From contig JACQZX010000099.1 of the NCBI GenBank assembly GCA_016213665.1, positions 1 to 64,000 of the forward strand: a DNA stretch of 64,000 bases, given 5' to 3'. The notes under the pieces are model-generated. The model was not told the DNA's origin. It saw nothing but the letters and a program-made list of their open reading frames with translations, and ran no database searches. The translations under genes were made by a program, and so were the position numbers. This DNA is from Actinomycetota bacterium. GTDB lineage: Bacteria; Actinomycetota; Acidimicrobiia; Acidimicrobiales; Ilumatobacteraceae. Positions 49,685 to 57,901 of the stretch are shown piece after piece; position 1 is the stretch's first letter, and each line of letters opens with the position of its first letter.

Positions 49685-50898
49685 GTTGGCGAATGGTCGC
49701 CTGGCTCGGTGCGCTGGTGATCGGTGCAGCCCTGATGGCCGAGGTCCTGCTGGCACCACCGACCGCCGACGAGAGATGGCATCTGCTTGCCATCCTCGCC
49801 GGACCGGCGGTCGTGGCCGCGGCGTTGGTGCCGATGCTGCGGCGCTGGGTATCCAGCCGCGCCAGCGTTGCTGGTGCGGCGTTGGTGGTCGGGTTGTGCT
49901 CGCTGGCACTCGGTGCCGTCACCACCTCGGCCGCGTCCAACGCGATGTTCCTCTCCACTCATGACTACCGACTGTTCCTGGTCGTGCTGGTTTTGTCGTG
50001 CGGCATCGCGCTCGCCGTCGGGTCGCAACTGACCCGTCCGCTGGCGCGCGACATCGCGGCACTCGGTGAAGTCGCACAACGAGTGGCCGGTGGCGACCTG
50101 ACGGCCCGCAGTGGGATTACGCGCAACGATGAGGTGGGCCGCACCGCCAAGGCCGTCGACCGCATGGTCGGCTCGCTGCAAGCCGCCGCGCAAGAACGTG
50201 AGCGACTGACGGCCGCCCGCCAGTTGTTGTTCACCGGCATCGGGCACGACCTGCGAACTCCGCTGGCGGCGATGCGCGCCGCCGTCGAAAGTCTGCAAGA
50301 CGGGCTTGCCCCCGACCCCGGGCGATACCTGGGGCTGGTCGCCAACGAACTCACCAATGTGCAGACATTGCTCGATCAGTTGGTCGAGTTCGCGCGTATC
50401 GAGTCGGGGCAGCCGGTCATCAGTGAGACGGTCTCGGTGGCCGAGATCGCTCACGAGGCAGTCGAGGCTCTCACGCCGCTGGCGGCTCGCCAGAAGGTGA
50501 CCATGCGCATCACCGCCGACGGCATCTGCCTTGCGATTGCCAACACGCTCGATGTCAGTCGCGCGATTCGCAATCTGATCGAGAACGCAATCCGGCACTC
50601 CCCCGCCGATGGAGTCGTCACTGTAGGTGTGACAACCACGGGTGATTGCGTGCAGGTGAACGTGCGCGACGCGGGCACCGGTTTCCCCGCCGACTTTCGG
50701 GCGCACGCGTTCGATCCATTCACGCGGGCCGATCCTGCCCGTGCCCTGCACAGCGGCCATTCCGGCCTCGGTCTCGCCATCGCCCGTGCGCTCGTGCAAC
50801 AGCACGGCGGTGATGCCTGGCTGGGCGATGGCCCGGGCGGCGATGTGCTGCTGTCATTTCCAACACCACCGGTCTCAACGAAGGAGCCCCACCGATGA
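49681..50898 (+). CDS. sensor histidine kinase
   Basis: A 405-residue membrane kinase. About four hydrophobic segments lie in residues 5-120 with little extracellular sequence. A HAMP domain follows (SQLTRPLARDIAALGEVAQRVAGGDL), then the H-box GIGHDLRTPLAAMRAAVE (about residue 196), N-box NLIENAIRHS and G-boxes DAGTGF and GHSGLGLAIARALVQQHGG. With so small an external loop it probably senses a membrane or cytoplasmic cue. Coupled at both ends by 4-nt overlaps. Confidence 0.94.
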   Translation: MSWRMVAWLGALVIGAALMAEVLLAPPTADERWHLLAILAGPAVVAAALVPMLRRWVSSRASVAGAALVVGLCSLALGAVTTSAASNAMFLSTHDYRLFLVVLVLSCGIALAVGSQLTRPLARDIAALGEVAQRVAGGDLTARSGITRNDEVGRTAKAVDRMVGSLQAAAQERERLTAARQLLFTGIGHDLRTPLAAMRAAVESLQDGLAPDPGRYLGLVANELTNVQTLLDQLVEFARIESGQPVISETVSVAEIAHEAVEALTPLAARQKVTMRITADGICLAIANTLDVSRAIRNLIENAIRHSPADGVVTVGVTTTGDCVQVNVRDAGTGFPADFRAHAFDPFTRADPARALHSGHSGLGLAIARALVQQHGGDAWLGDGPGGDVLLSFPTPPVSTKEPHR

Positions 50899-52472
50899 AC
50901 ACCATCCCATTGACGAACGCCGTTCCACCGACCGAACCCCCGGTGAGACCCATCGCCCGCCGCTACGGCGCGCTCGGCGGCTTCGCAGCTGGTGCGCTAG
51001 CGGTGGCGTTGGGGATGTTCTTCGCCGCCATCACCGATGTTGTGTCGCCGATCGACGCGGTCGGCAGCGAGGTCATCGATCGCGCTCCGCGGTGGGTGAA
51101 GGAGTTCGCCATTCGGAACTTCGGCACCGACGACAAGCTGGCCTTGCGCATCGGCATCATCACCATCCTCGGTATCGCCTCGTTGGCACTCGGTGTCGCC
51201 GCGATCCGGCGGTGGTGGATCGGGACCACAGGAATCGGTCTGTTCGGCGTCGTCGGCGCAGCAGCGGCCGTTCACCGTCCCGGCGAGTCGGGTGGTGCGG
51301 CCGTACCCAGCCTGCTCGGTGCCGCGATTGGGGCGGTCGTGTTGCACCGCTTGCTTCGCCCGGTGCCGGTGCAGATGCCGGGGGCTTCGCAAGCACCTCT
51401 CGGCTGGGATCGTCGGCGGTTCCTCATCACTGGCGGCGCGACGGTCGCGACGGCCGCGTTCGCGGGTGGGATTGCGCTGCAGCGCGAGAACCAACGCGTG
51501 AGCGACCTGCGGGAAGCGGCCGACGTGCCGCTGCCATCGACCCCGCTGAGTTCAGCGGAGATTCCGCCAGACGCCGAGGTCTTCGACGAAACACCTTTCG
51601 TCACGCCCAACGGCGAGTTCTACCGCATCGACACCGCGTTGTCGTTTCCACGTATCGACGTCGCCACTTGGAGCTTCGATATCGGTGGCATGGTCGACAA
51701 TCCGCTGACGATCACCTACGACGATCTGCTCGCGATGGATCAGGTCGAGCGCGTGATCACCCTGTGCTGTGTCTCCAACGAGGTAGGTGGCGACCTGATC
51801 GGCAACGCCGTTTGGCGCGGTGTGTTGCTGCGCGACCTGCTCGAGCAGGCCGGCGTGCAACCAAGCGCCGAGCAGGTATTCAGCACCAGCCTCGACGGCT
51901 GGACCTGCGGGTTCCCCGTTGCCGCTGCGTTCGATGGGCGCGATGTGATGGTTGCGGTCGGGATGAACGGCGACACCTTGCCGCTCGAGCACGGCTTTCC
52001 CGCTCGCTTGGTCGTGCCCGGGTTGTACGGCTACGTGAGCGCGACCAAATGGTTGGCCAAGATCAAGTTGACCACGTGGGACGAGCAGGGCTACTGGGTG
52101 CCCCGCGGTTGGTCGCAGCAGGCACCGATCAAGACCCAGTCGCGCATCGATGTTGTTCGCGCGGTCTCGGGAACCTCCGGTGCCGCCGGGCTTTACGTCA
52201 TCGCCGGTGTGGCGTGGGCGCAGCATCGCGGTGTCGACAAGGTTGAGGTCAGCATCGATGACGGCCCTTGGGAAGAGGCCAAGCTCGGCGCCGACGTCAG
52301 CGACGACGCGTGGCGGCAGTGGCTATTGGAGTGGGATGCTGAGGCGGGAAACCACCGCATAGCGGTGCGCGCAACCGACAAGACCGGTGAAACACAGACC
52401 GGGGACCAAGCCCCGCCGGCCCCCAACGGTGCCACCGGCTATCACACGATTCGAGTCGGTATCGACGCCTGA
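50895..52472 (+). CDS. membrane-bound sulfite oxidase-family molybdopterin oxidoreductase
   Basis: A 525-residue protein. Residues about 20-160 hold four to five transmembrane helices. A twin-arginine-like WDRRRFLITGGATVATAAFAGG follows near 170-190. Residues about 245-420 form the sulfite-oxidase-family Mo domain with the Mo-coordinating Cys in ITLCCVSNEVGGD and GYVSATKWLAKIKL. An Ig-like dimerisation domain (VDKVEVSIDDGPW to the end) closes it. The electron acceptor and substrate are unknown. It is co-translated with the kinase, so the two-component system probably controls or senses its reaction. Confidence 0.9.
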   Translation: MNTIPLTNAVPPTEPPVRPIARRYGALGGFAAGALAVALGMFFAAITDVVSPIDAVGSEVIDRAPRWVKEFAIRNFGTDDKLALRIGIITILGIASLALGVAAIRRWWIGTTGIGLFGVVGAAAAVHRPGESGGAAVPSLLGAAIGAVVLHRLLRPVPVQMPGASQAPLGWDRRRFLITGGATVATAAFAGGIALQRENQRVSDLREAADVPLPSTPLSSAEIPPDAEVFDETPFVTPNGEFYRIDTALSFPRIDVATWSFDIGGMVDNPLTITYDDLLAMDQVERVITLCCVSNEVGGDLIGNAVWRGVLLRDLLEQAGVQPSAEQVFSTSLDGWTCGFPVAAAFDGRDVMVAVGMNGDTLPLEHGFPARLVVPGLYGYVSATKWLAKIKLTTWDEQGYWVPRGWSQQAPIKTQSRIDVVRAVSGTSGAAGLYVIAGVAWAQHRGVDKVEVSIDDGPWEEAKLGADVSDDAWRQWLLEWDAEAGNHRIAVRATDKTGETQTGDQAPPAPNGATGYHTIRVGIDA

Positions 52473-52480
52473 GGGGAGAT

Positions 52481-53458
52481 TCAGCCGACGACGATCAGGA
52501 TCTTGCCGGCGTTGGCGTTGCTCTCCATCATGCGGTGGGCTTCGGTGATCTCGTCCAGTCGATAACGACGATCGATCACCGGGCGCAGCGTGCCGTTGTC
52601 GAACAACGGCAGCATCTCGGCGGCGAAACGACGGGTGACGGTGACCTTTTCCTCGATTGGGCGGGCGCGCAACGTGGTGCCCACCCACTTCGCGCGCTTG
52701 CCCATCAGTAGCCCGACGTTCACCTGCACGTTGCCGCCGGCCAGAAGCCCCACCTGCACGATCGTGCCGCGTGGCGCAACCGCCTGCAGGTTGCGATCGA
52801 TCTCCTCACCGCCGACCACATCGAGCACCGTATCGAAGCCGCCCGGCACGGCGCGGCCGGCATCGGCCAACCAATCGTGCGGCGAGCGTTCCAGCACGAC
52901 ATCGGCACCGAGCGAACGGCATAACTCGGCTTTGCCCGCCGAACAGGTGACAGCGATGCGAGCGCCGATTGCCCTCGCGATCTGGATGGCGGCGGTGCCG
53001 ACGCCCGAAGCCCCCGCGTGCACCAGTGCCCAGCGACCGCTGCTGAGTCCACCTTGCAACACGAGCGCATCCCAGGCGGTGAGGAACACCTCCGGGATGG
53101 CGGCCGCGTCGACCAAGTCGATGCCGGTTGGTATTGCCAGCAGTTGGCGTTCATGAGTCGCGATCTTCTCGGCGTAGGCGCCACCGGCTTCGATGCCCAT
53201 CACTCGATCGCCCGGTTGCCACATCGTTACCCGTCGCCCGATCGCCGCCACCGTGCCCGCAAATTCGAGGCCTGGGATCTCCGGCTGCACTTTGCGCGGA
53301 TCGGGGTAATGCCCCATGCGCTGCAACAGATCGGCGCGGTTGAGAGCGGTGGCAGCAACGTCGACGAGCACTTCGTCGGGCCCGGCGACGGGGTCGGCCA
53401 CCTCCTCGACGGTGAGGACTTCCGGGCCTCCGTAAGAGTGAAGGACAACTGCGCGCAT
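52481..53458 (-). CDS. NAD(P)H quinone oxidoreductase, PIG3/QOR family
   Basis: A 325-residue medium-chain dehydrogenase/reductase without catalytic zinc. The N-terminal domain has ATALNRADLLQRMGHYP and PGLEFAGTVAAIG, the usual quinone-oxidoreductase signature. The Rossmann motif is VHAGASGVGTAAIQIA (about 145-160), and LDVVGGEEIDRNL follows. It probably performs one-electron NADPH reduction of quinones. It ends 9 nt from the convergent molybdopterin gene. Confidence 0.91.
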   Translation of the reverse strand: MRAVVLHSYGGPEVLTVEEVADPVAGPDEVLVDVAATALNRADLLQRMGHYPDPRKVQPEIPGLEFAGTVAAIGRRVTMWQPGDRVMGIEAGGAYAEKIATHERQLLAIPTGIDLVDAAAIPEVFLTAWDALVLQGGLSSGRWALVHAGASGVGTAAIQIARAIGARIAVTCSAGKAELCRSLGADVVLERSPHDWLADAGRAVPGGFDTVLDVVGGEEIDRNLQAVAPRGTIVQVGLLAGGNVQVNVGLLMGKRAKWVGTTLRARPIEEKVTVTRRFAAEMLPLFDNGTLRPVIDRRYRLDEITEAHRMMESNANAGKILIVVG

Positions 53459-53495
53459 GGCCCATTCTCACACGCCAAGTGCGCAACGGCACCGG

Positions 53496-55112
53496 TTAGA
53501 GCACTCGCACCAAACCTTCGACCGGGTCGACCTCTACCTGCGCGCCGTCAGGGATATCGACGAGTGCCCTTCGAGCGCCGATCACCGCCGGAATACCCAA
53601 CTCGCGCGCGATGACCGCCGCGTGGCTCATCGGCCCACCGGCGGCGGTGACTACCGCGCCCGCCAATGAGAGCACCAGGTTGTAGGCGGGCGTCGTGCAC
53701 GCGACCACCAGCACCTCCCCCGGCTGCAATCGGTCGAGCGCTTCCTCGGGCGAACCTGCAACGCGCGCGGTGCCGCGGTAGGTAGTGCTTCCGACGCCTA
53801 CGCCGTGCAACCCGCTCGCTGTCGCGTCGCCGTCCATACCGAGATGGCGTACGACAGTCTGCACGATCGCCACCAGTGAAGCGAGCGTTGTCGGCAAGGC
53901 TTCCAGGGGCGGCGCCAACTCTGCCGGGCCGAGCAGCCACGGCGCCTCGAGTCGACGTTGCGCGCTGCGAAGCTCGCGCCGACGCAACAGTTCGTCGTGC
54001 GCGGGGAGCTCGGCGAGGCTTCCCAGCAACTCGTCATCGCGCAGCTCGAGAGCGAGTTCGCGATCTTCCGGCGTGAGGCGTTCGCCCACGGCCAACAGCG
54101 CCCGCCGCAACAGCCCCAACGGCCACTCGGCAGTCACCGGGCCATTGTCGTCGCGCAAATCCATTGCTTCACGCGCAGAGGCAAGCAGCGAGTCGAACTC
54201 GGCTCGGTGTTCGACAGGTACACGCTCGCGGATGAGAGCGGTCTTGGCGAGCACCTCCTCGCGTTGATCACGATCGCGCGCATCCATGATCGTTGCCAGC
54301 ACCATTTCGGGTCGCTCTCCGAGCGCAACTCCGTCGATGTCGTAGCGCGAGAACAACACCCACTGCTTCTCCTGCAGATAGCGGTCGAGCGCCGCGGCCA
54401 CCTCTGCAGACACTGCGCGCAGTTCGGCCAGCGTCGCCGGTTCCGCGCCGGCAGCGGCAACGGCCTCGCGGATGGCCAGTGCTTCCCTACCGGGCCCACT
54501 GGTCGATGGCGAGGAGCCCTGCAAGAGCGGCAACACCTCCAGCGCATCGAGATGCCAAGCCTCGCATTCGTGGAGCAAGCGACCGAGCGGCCCGAGGTCG
54601 TAACCATGCAGCCAGAAATGATGATCCCACCCCTTGAGGCAGTTGGCCCAGCAAGCCCGAACGTGTTCCATCAGAACTTCTCCGTCGAGATCGGCGAGAA
54701 CCGGCGCTTGCAGCGCCAAGTTGCCATCGGCGATCGCAGCCTTGCCACCGTTGTTCCAATCGTGAATTACGTCCGTCCATGGTGACGTCTTCAACGTGCG
54801 GCCCGCCGAACGGGCCCGACGGCGCATCTCTGGGTGCACACGCGTCGCGATGCGCAGTAGCCACGTCGGCGGCAGCTTCGTGGCGGGCTTGTCGGGTGCG
54901 ATGAGCGGACGCATGCGCGTGTACATGTGCCCATTGACGAACGCCACCGACAACGTCTCCACCGGCGCACCCAGATCGGCGAACACTCGTGCCATCGCCG
55001 CCGGTTCCGTGGCCAACATCAACGATTGCACCAGCGCGGTGCAGCCTGGCGGCAGATGCGAACGATCGAGCGCCCACTGACCTGGGCCGGGCGCGGTCCA
55101 CGTAACCGTCAT
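53496..55112 (-). CDS. PEP-utilizing mobile-domain protein without ATP-grasp domain
   Basis: A 538-residue protein. The last 80 residues are a PEP-utilizing mobile (phosphohistidine swivelling) domain with GGPMSHAAVIARELGIPAVIG, including the phosphorylatable His. The N-terminal 450 residues are mostly helical (WTAPGPGQWALDRSHLPPG, WNNGGKAAIADGNLALQ, LLHECEAWHLD) and show no ATP-grasp Walker-like motif. The layout resembles the central and swivel parts of rifampin phosphotransferase/PEP synthase. Such shortened proteins might need a separate ATP-grasp partner. ATG 55112 is chosen; GTG 55136 is the alternative. Confidence 0.8.
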   Translation of the reverse strand: MTVTWTAPGPGQWALDRSHLPPGCTALVQSLMLATEPAAMARVFADLGAPVETLSVAFVNGHMYTRMRPLIAPDKPATKLPPTWLLRIATRVHPEMRRRARSAGRTLKTSPWTDVIHDWNNGGKAAIADGNLALQAPVLADLDGEVLMEHVRACWANCLKGWDHHFWLHGYDLGPLGRLLHECEAWHLDALEVLPLLQGSSPSTSGPGREALAIREAVAAAGAEPATLAELRAVSAEVAAALDRYLQEKQWVLFSRYDIDGVALGERPEMVLATIMDARDRDQREEVLAKTALIRERVPVEHRAEFDSLLASAREAMDLRDDNGPVTAEWPLGLLRRALLAVGERLTPEDRELALELRDDELLGSLAELPAHDELLRRRELRSAQRRLEAPWLLGPAELAPPLEALPTTLASLVAIVQTVVRHLGMDGDATASGLHGVGVGSTTYRGTARVAGSPEEALDRLQPGEVLVVACTTPAYNLVLSLAGAVVTAAGGPMSHAAVIARELGIPAVIGARRALVDIPDGAQVEVDPVEGLVRVL

Positions 55113-55138
55113 CGAGTTTTCGGTGGTGTGGGTCACGA

Positions 55139-55660
55139 TCAAAGATCGTAGACGTAGGCGATGCCCTTGATTCCGTCCCAGTCCTCGTCGCTCGCCGGTT
55201 GCCGACGGAAGCCGAGGCCGGCGTAAAGACGTTGTGCCTCGGGCATCGATTCCAGGGTGTGGATCAGCAGTCGCTGCTTTCCGTCGTCGCGCGCGCGGGC
55301 GATGCACCACTTGACCATCGCACCACCGATGCCTCGCCCCTGCGCCGACGGGTCGACGCCGAAGAAGCGGAAGCTGGCGGCGAAGGGGTCTCGAAAGTCG
55401 GCGTGCGGACTGTGCTGATCGGCGACGTAGGTGAGACAACCGACAATACGGTCTTCGAGCAACGCGACGACGATGTCGGAATCCGCGACACGCTCGGCCA
55501 CCGCCCCGAGGAGCGCGTCGTACTCCTCATCATGTGGGAATCCAGGTAGCCGAAAGTACGCGCGCTGAATCACTGATCCCGCTGCCTGCAGGTCGTCGGC
55601 GGCGTGCACAAGGCGCACCTCGACGATCCGGTCTGGGCTGGCCTGGTCTGGGCTGGTCAT
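55139..55660 (-). CDS. GNAT-family N-acetyltransferase
   Basis: A 173-residue GNAT acetyltransferase. The acetyl-CoA binding motif A is GVDPSAQGRGIGGAMVKWCI (about 107-126), with motif B LIHTLESMPEAQRLYAGLGF. The substrate is unknown. The frame is open far upstream through the HIT gene. ATG 55660 overlaps the HIT stop by ATGA. The first codons include a duplicated SPDxASPD segment from a short DNA repeat (55628-55655). Confidence 0.88.
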   Translation of the reverse strand: MTSPDQASPDRIVEVRLVHAADDLQAAGSVIQRAYFRLPGFPHDEEYDALLGAVAERVADSDIVVALLEDRIVGCLTYVADQHSPHADFRDPFAASFRFFGVDPSAQGRGIGGAMVKWCIARARDDGKQRLLIHTLESMPEAQRLYAGLGFRRQPASDEDWDGIKGIAYVYDL

Positions 55661-56175
55661 GCCGGGTCGGGCTGCGGCCACGACGCACGTAGCTTCGAAG
55701 CCGATCGCGAGAGCGGTTCCGGGAGCGTGCGCGCTTCGGCAACCGCCGTCATGAAGTTGGCATCGCCGCTCCATCGGGCAACGACGTGTACGTGCAGATG
55801 ATCGCTCACGCTGCCGCCCGCCGCCCGACCGAGGTTGATGCCCACGTTCACTCCACCTGGCGAGTAGGCCGCCTTCACCGCCTTCACCGCTTCGGTGACC
55901 AATGCCCACAACTCGCGATGCTCGTCGGGTGTCAGATCCTCGAGGTCGGCAACCTCGCGGTATGGCAGAACCAACAGATGCCCTGGCGTATAGGGAAACG
56001 CGTTGAGCAGCGCGAACGTATGGGCCCCGCGGTGCACGATGTAGGTCTCGTCGTCTGGCAATCCCGAGTGCAGGATGCGCGTGAACAGACTGCCCGCGAC
56101 ATCTACCGGTTCGTAACCGGCCTCGGCCACATACTCGGCGCGCCAGCCATTCCAGATTCGATCCAGCGAAGACAC
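55657..56175 (-). CDS. HIT-family hydrolase / Ap4A phosphorylase-like
   Basis: A 172-residue histidine-triad protein. The HIT motif is SDHLHVHVVARW (about residues 127-138), with GVNVGINLGRAAGG before it and YTPGHLLVLPYREV, a segment typical of actinobacterial diadenosine-tetraphosphate phosphorylases such as Rv2613c. It hydrolyses or phosphorolyses a dinucleotide. GTG 56175 lies 6 nt after TAATTT, a leaderless start. First gene of HIT-GNAT and probably the PEP-domain gene. Confidence 0.88.
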   Translation of the reverse strand: MSSLDRIWNGWRAEYVAEAGYEPVDVAGSLFTRILHSGLPDDETYIVHRGAHTFALLNAFPYTPGHLLVLPYREVADLEDLTPDEHRELWALVTEAVKAVKAAYSPGGVNVGINLGRAAGGSVSDHLHVHVVARWSGDANFMTAVAEARTLPEPLSRSASKLRASWPQPDPA

Positions 56176-56181
56176 ACATCG

Positions 56182-56187
56182 AAATTA
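56182..56187 (-). promoter_or_regulatory. leaderless -10 box of the HIT gene
   Basis: TAATTT, 6 nt before GTG 56175 on the minus strand. Confidence 0.5.
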
Positions 56188-56291
56188 TCTGGCATCGCAC
56201 CCGCTTGCGCGTTACTTTGGGACCTTCAGTGAAGAGTTCGTATTCGGTGCACGGTCGTGAAGCGGCTGCGCGTGAGACAAGGAGGCTGCCA

Positions 56292-56336
56292 GTGCTTGCC
56301 ATCGCCTCCCCGCTCCGCGCCACCTCTCGCTCCTAG
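56292..56336 (+). CDS. candidate 14-codon leader peptide upstream of the RIO kinase
   Basis: A perfect SD (AAGGAGG, 56279-56285) stands 6 nt before a GTG that opens VLAIASPLRATSRS and then TAG. The ORF is too short for standard gene tracks but has the strongest SD of the region. It is followed within 12 nt by a hairpin. It lies 58 nt before the RIO kinase TTG and could regulate it by attenuation or coupling. Confidence 0.4.
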   Translation: MLAIASPLRATSRS

Positions 56337-56348
56337 CGCACCGGCTTT

Positions 56349-56366
56349 CGGGTCGATGCCGACCCG
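56349..56366 (+). promoter_or_regulatory. hairpin between the leader ORF and the RIO kinase
   Basis: A perfect 7-bp stem, CGGGTCG-ATGC-CGACCCG. No T-run follows, so it is not a simple terminator. It may be the attenuating structure that goes with the leader ORF. Confidence 0.4.
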
Positions 56367-56393
56367 TCCCGATACCGAACCTGGAGTCCTCAC

Positions 56394-57263
56394 TTGTCAA
56401 CACGTTCCCGACGTCGCCTCGGCGACGACGATTATTCCGCACCGCAACACGGCGGCAAACGTCCGCCGGCCGATCAGCCCGACACCGACGAAGTAACATT
56501 CAGCGACTACGCCGCCGCCGTACGCGGCCCTGCCCCGATCCCGGATTGGGTCGTCACCTCCGCCGGCGCGATCGACGTCGACCTCGGAGTCATGAAGTCG
56601 GGCAAGGAAGCCGACGTCTCACTGCTTGCGCGTACCTACGACGGCAAGCGGGCGCTGATGGCGGTGAAGCGCTACCGCAGCGCGCAGCACCGACTGTTCC
56701 ATCGCGATGCGGGCTACCTTGAGGGCCAGCGATTGGAAGGCCGTACGGTGCGCCGCAGCCGCGAGATGCGCGCAATGGCCACCCGCACCGGGTTCGGTCG
56801 TGAACTGATCGCCGGCCAGTGGGCAGCCGCCGAGTTCTCGGTGCTGTCACGTTTATGGCAGGTCGGTGCGGCGGTGCCCTACCCCGTGCAACTGGTTGGA
56901 ACCGAGTTAATGATCGAGTTCATCGGTGATGCCATCGGTGCCGCCGCGCCACGACTTGCCCAACTACGACCCGAGCGCCGAGAGGCAGAACAACTCTTCG
57001 CACAATTGCGTGAAGCGCTGCTGATCGTTGCCGAGGCGGGTTACGCGCACGCCGACCTGTCGGCGTACAACATCCTCGTGCACGAGGGCCGACTCGTGTT
57101 GATCGACGTCCCGCAGGCGATCGACCTGGTCGGGAACCCGCACGGCTTCGAGTATCTACGTCGCGATTGCGTCAACGTGTGCACCTGGTTCGAGGCCCGT
57201 GGCGCACACGCCGATGTCGACGACCTCTACCACACGTTGATGGGTGCGGTTCCACACGCGTGA
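56394..57263 (+). CDS. RIO1-family atypical protein kinase
   Basis: A 289-residue RIO kinase. After a disordered N-terminus of about 60 residues, the kinase has the nucleotide loop MKSGKEADVSLL (about 73-84), catalytic Lys in LMAVKRYRS, the catalytic loop YAHADLSAYNILVHEG (about 230) and the metal-binding LIDVPQAIDLVGNP. RIO1 proteins act in ribosome maturation in archaea and eukaryotes; bacterial members are less understood. TTG 56394 has GGAG 7 nt upstream. A leader ORF and hairpin precede it. Confidence 0.9.
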   Translation: MSTRSRRRLGDDDYSAPQHGGKRPPADQPDTDEVTFSDYAAAVRGPAPIPDWVVTSAGAIDVDLGVMKSGKEADVSLLARTYDGKRALMAVKRYRSAQHRLFHRDAGYLEGQRLEGRTVRRSREMRAMATRTGFGRELIAGQWAAAEFSVLSRLWQVGAAVPYPVQLVGTELMIEFIGDAIGAAAPRLAQLRPERREAEQLFAQLREALLIVAEAGYAHADLSAYNILVHEGRLVLIDVPQAIDLVGNPHGFEYLRRDCVNVCTWFEARGAHADVDDLYHTLMGAVPHA

Positions 57264-57288
57264 GCCCGCGGTCAGACTCGCTAAGTGG

Positions 57289-57294
57289 TATCAT
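57289..57294 (+). promoter_or_regulatory. leaderless -10 box and imperfect operator of the RHH/Doc module
   Basis: TATCAT is 6 nt before GTG 57301. The surrounding GGTATCATGTAACC (57287-57300) is an imperfect dyad with GGT/ACC ends, a possible binding site for the ribbon-helix-helix antitoxin. Confidence 0.5.
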
Positions 57295-57300
57295 GTAACC

Positions 57301-57501
57301 GTGAGTAAGAGCATCACCATCCGATTCGATCCGGAAGTGGCCGCGCTTGTCGACGCGCGGGCGCGCAAGAGCGGAGTTTCCTTTAATCAGGCTGTGCAGG
57401 ACGCCGTCGTGCGAGCGGAAGCAGCTGATCAAGACTCCGTGAGCGACATTGCCGAGCGCCATATTGCCACCTACCGCACGGTGCTAGATCGGCTGGCGTG
57501 A
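57301..57501 (+). CDS. ribbon-helix-helix (CopG-like) antitoxin
   Basis: A 66-residue protein. An N-terminal RHH fold is readable: SKSITIRFDPEVAALVDARARKSG gives strand and first helix, and VSFNQAVQDAVVRAEA the second (residues 2-42). The rest (DSVSDIAERHIATYRTVLDRLA) is the likely toxin-binding tail. The stop overlaps the Doc-like gene by GTGA. The start at 57301 is fixed by the TATCAT box. Confidence 0.85.
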   Translation: MSKSITIRFDPEVAALVDARARKSGVSFNQAVQDAVVRAEAADQDSVSDIAERHIATYRTVLDRLA

Positions 57502-57890
57502 TCCGCCGGCGCCTCAGCCTGGACGAGACAGTCACGATCAACGCGCGCGTGCTCGACAGCGATCACCAGTCCGTCGCCCGCGTCGTCAAGATCGGCTTGT
57601 TGGATTCAGCATTGCAGGCACCATTCGCCGGCTTCGGCGACATCGATGTCTATCCCGAGGATTGGCAGCGACTCGGGGTGCTTTGTTCGCGACTAGTCCT
57701 GAACCGTCCATTCCTCGACTGGAACAAGCGAACGGGACTAATCGCGATGCTGACCCTTGCCACACTCAACGACCTCAACCTGGACCTACCGGTGAGCGAT
57801 GAGACCGACGGAATCATTCTGCGCTTGGCGGCAAGAGATGTCGACGAGGAAACCTTCTGCCTCTGGGTGCGGCGTTATCTCAGTGGATGA
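57498..57890 (+). CDS. Fic/Doc-family toxin with degenerate active site
   Basis: A 130-residue Doc-like protein. The general Doc layout is kept: LGVLCSRLVLNRPFLDWNKRTGLIAMLTLATLNDLNLD, with RPFLDWNKR aligning to the Fic core HPFxDGNKR. The catalytic His is Arg (CGT) and the Gly is Trp (TGG), each one base from the consensus codon. Without the His, the usual AMP/phosphotransfer should fail, so the toxin may be inactivated or have another activity. It ends 11 nt before the thrS stop. Confidence 0.8.
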   Translation: MIRRRLSLDETVTINARVLDSDHQSVARVVKIGLLDSALQAPFAGFGDIDVYPEDWQRLGVLCSRLVLNRPFLDWNKRTGLIAMLTLATLNDLNLDLPVSDETDGIILRLAARDVDEETFCLWVRRYLSG

Positions 57891-57901
57891 GCATGCCTGC
57901 A

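Noticed and set aside
55625-55656. short direct repeat (TGGTCTGGGCTGG twice) at the GNAT start
   Set aside because: In frame, only duplicates a few N-terminal residues, and has no visible regulatory meaning.
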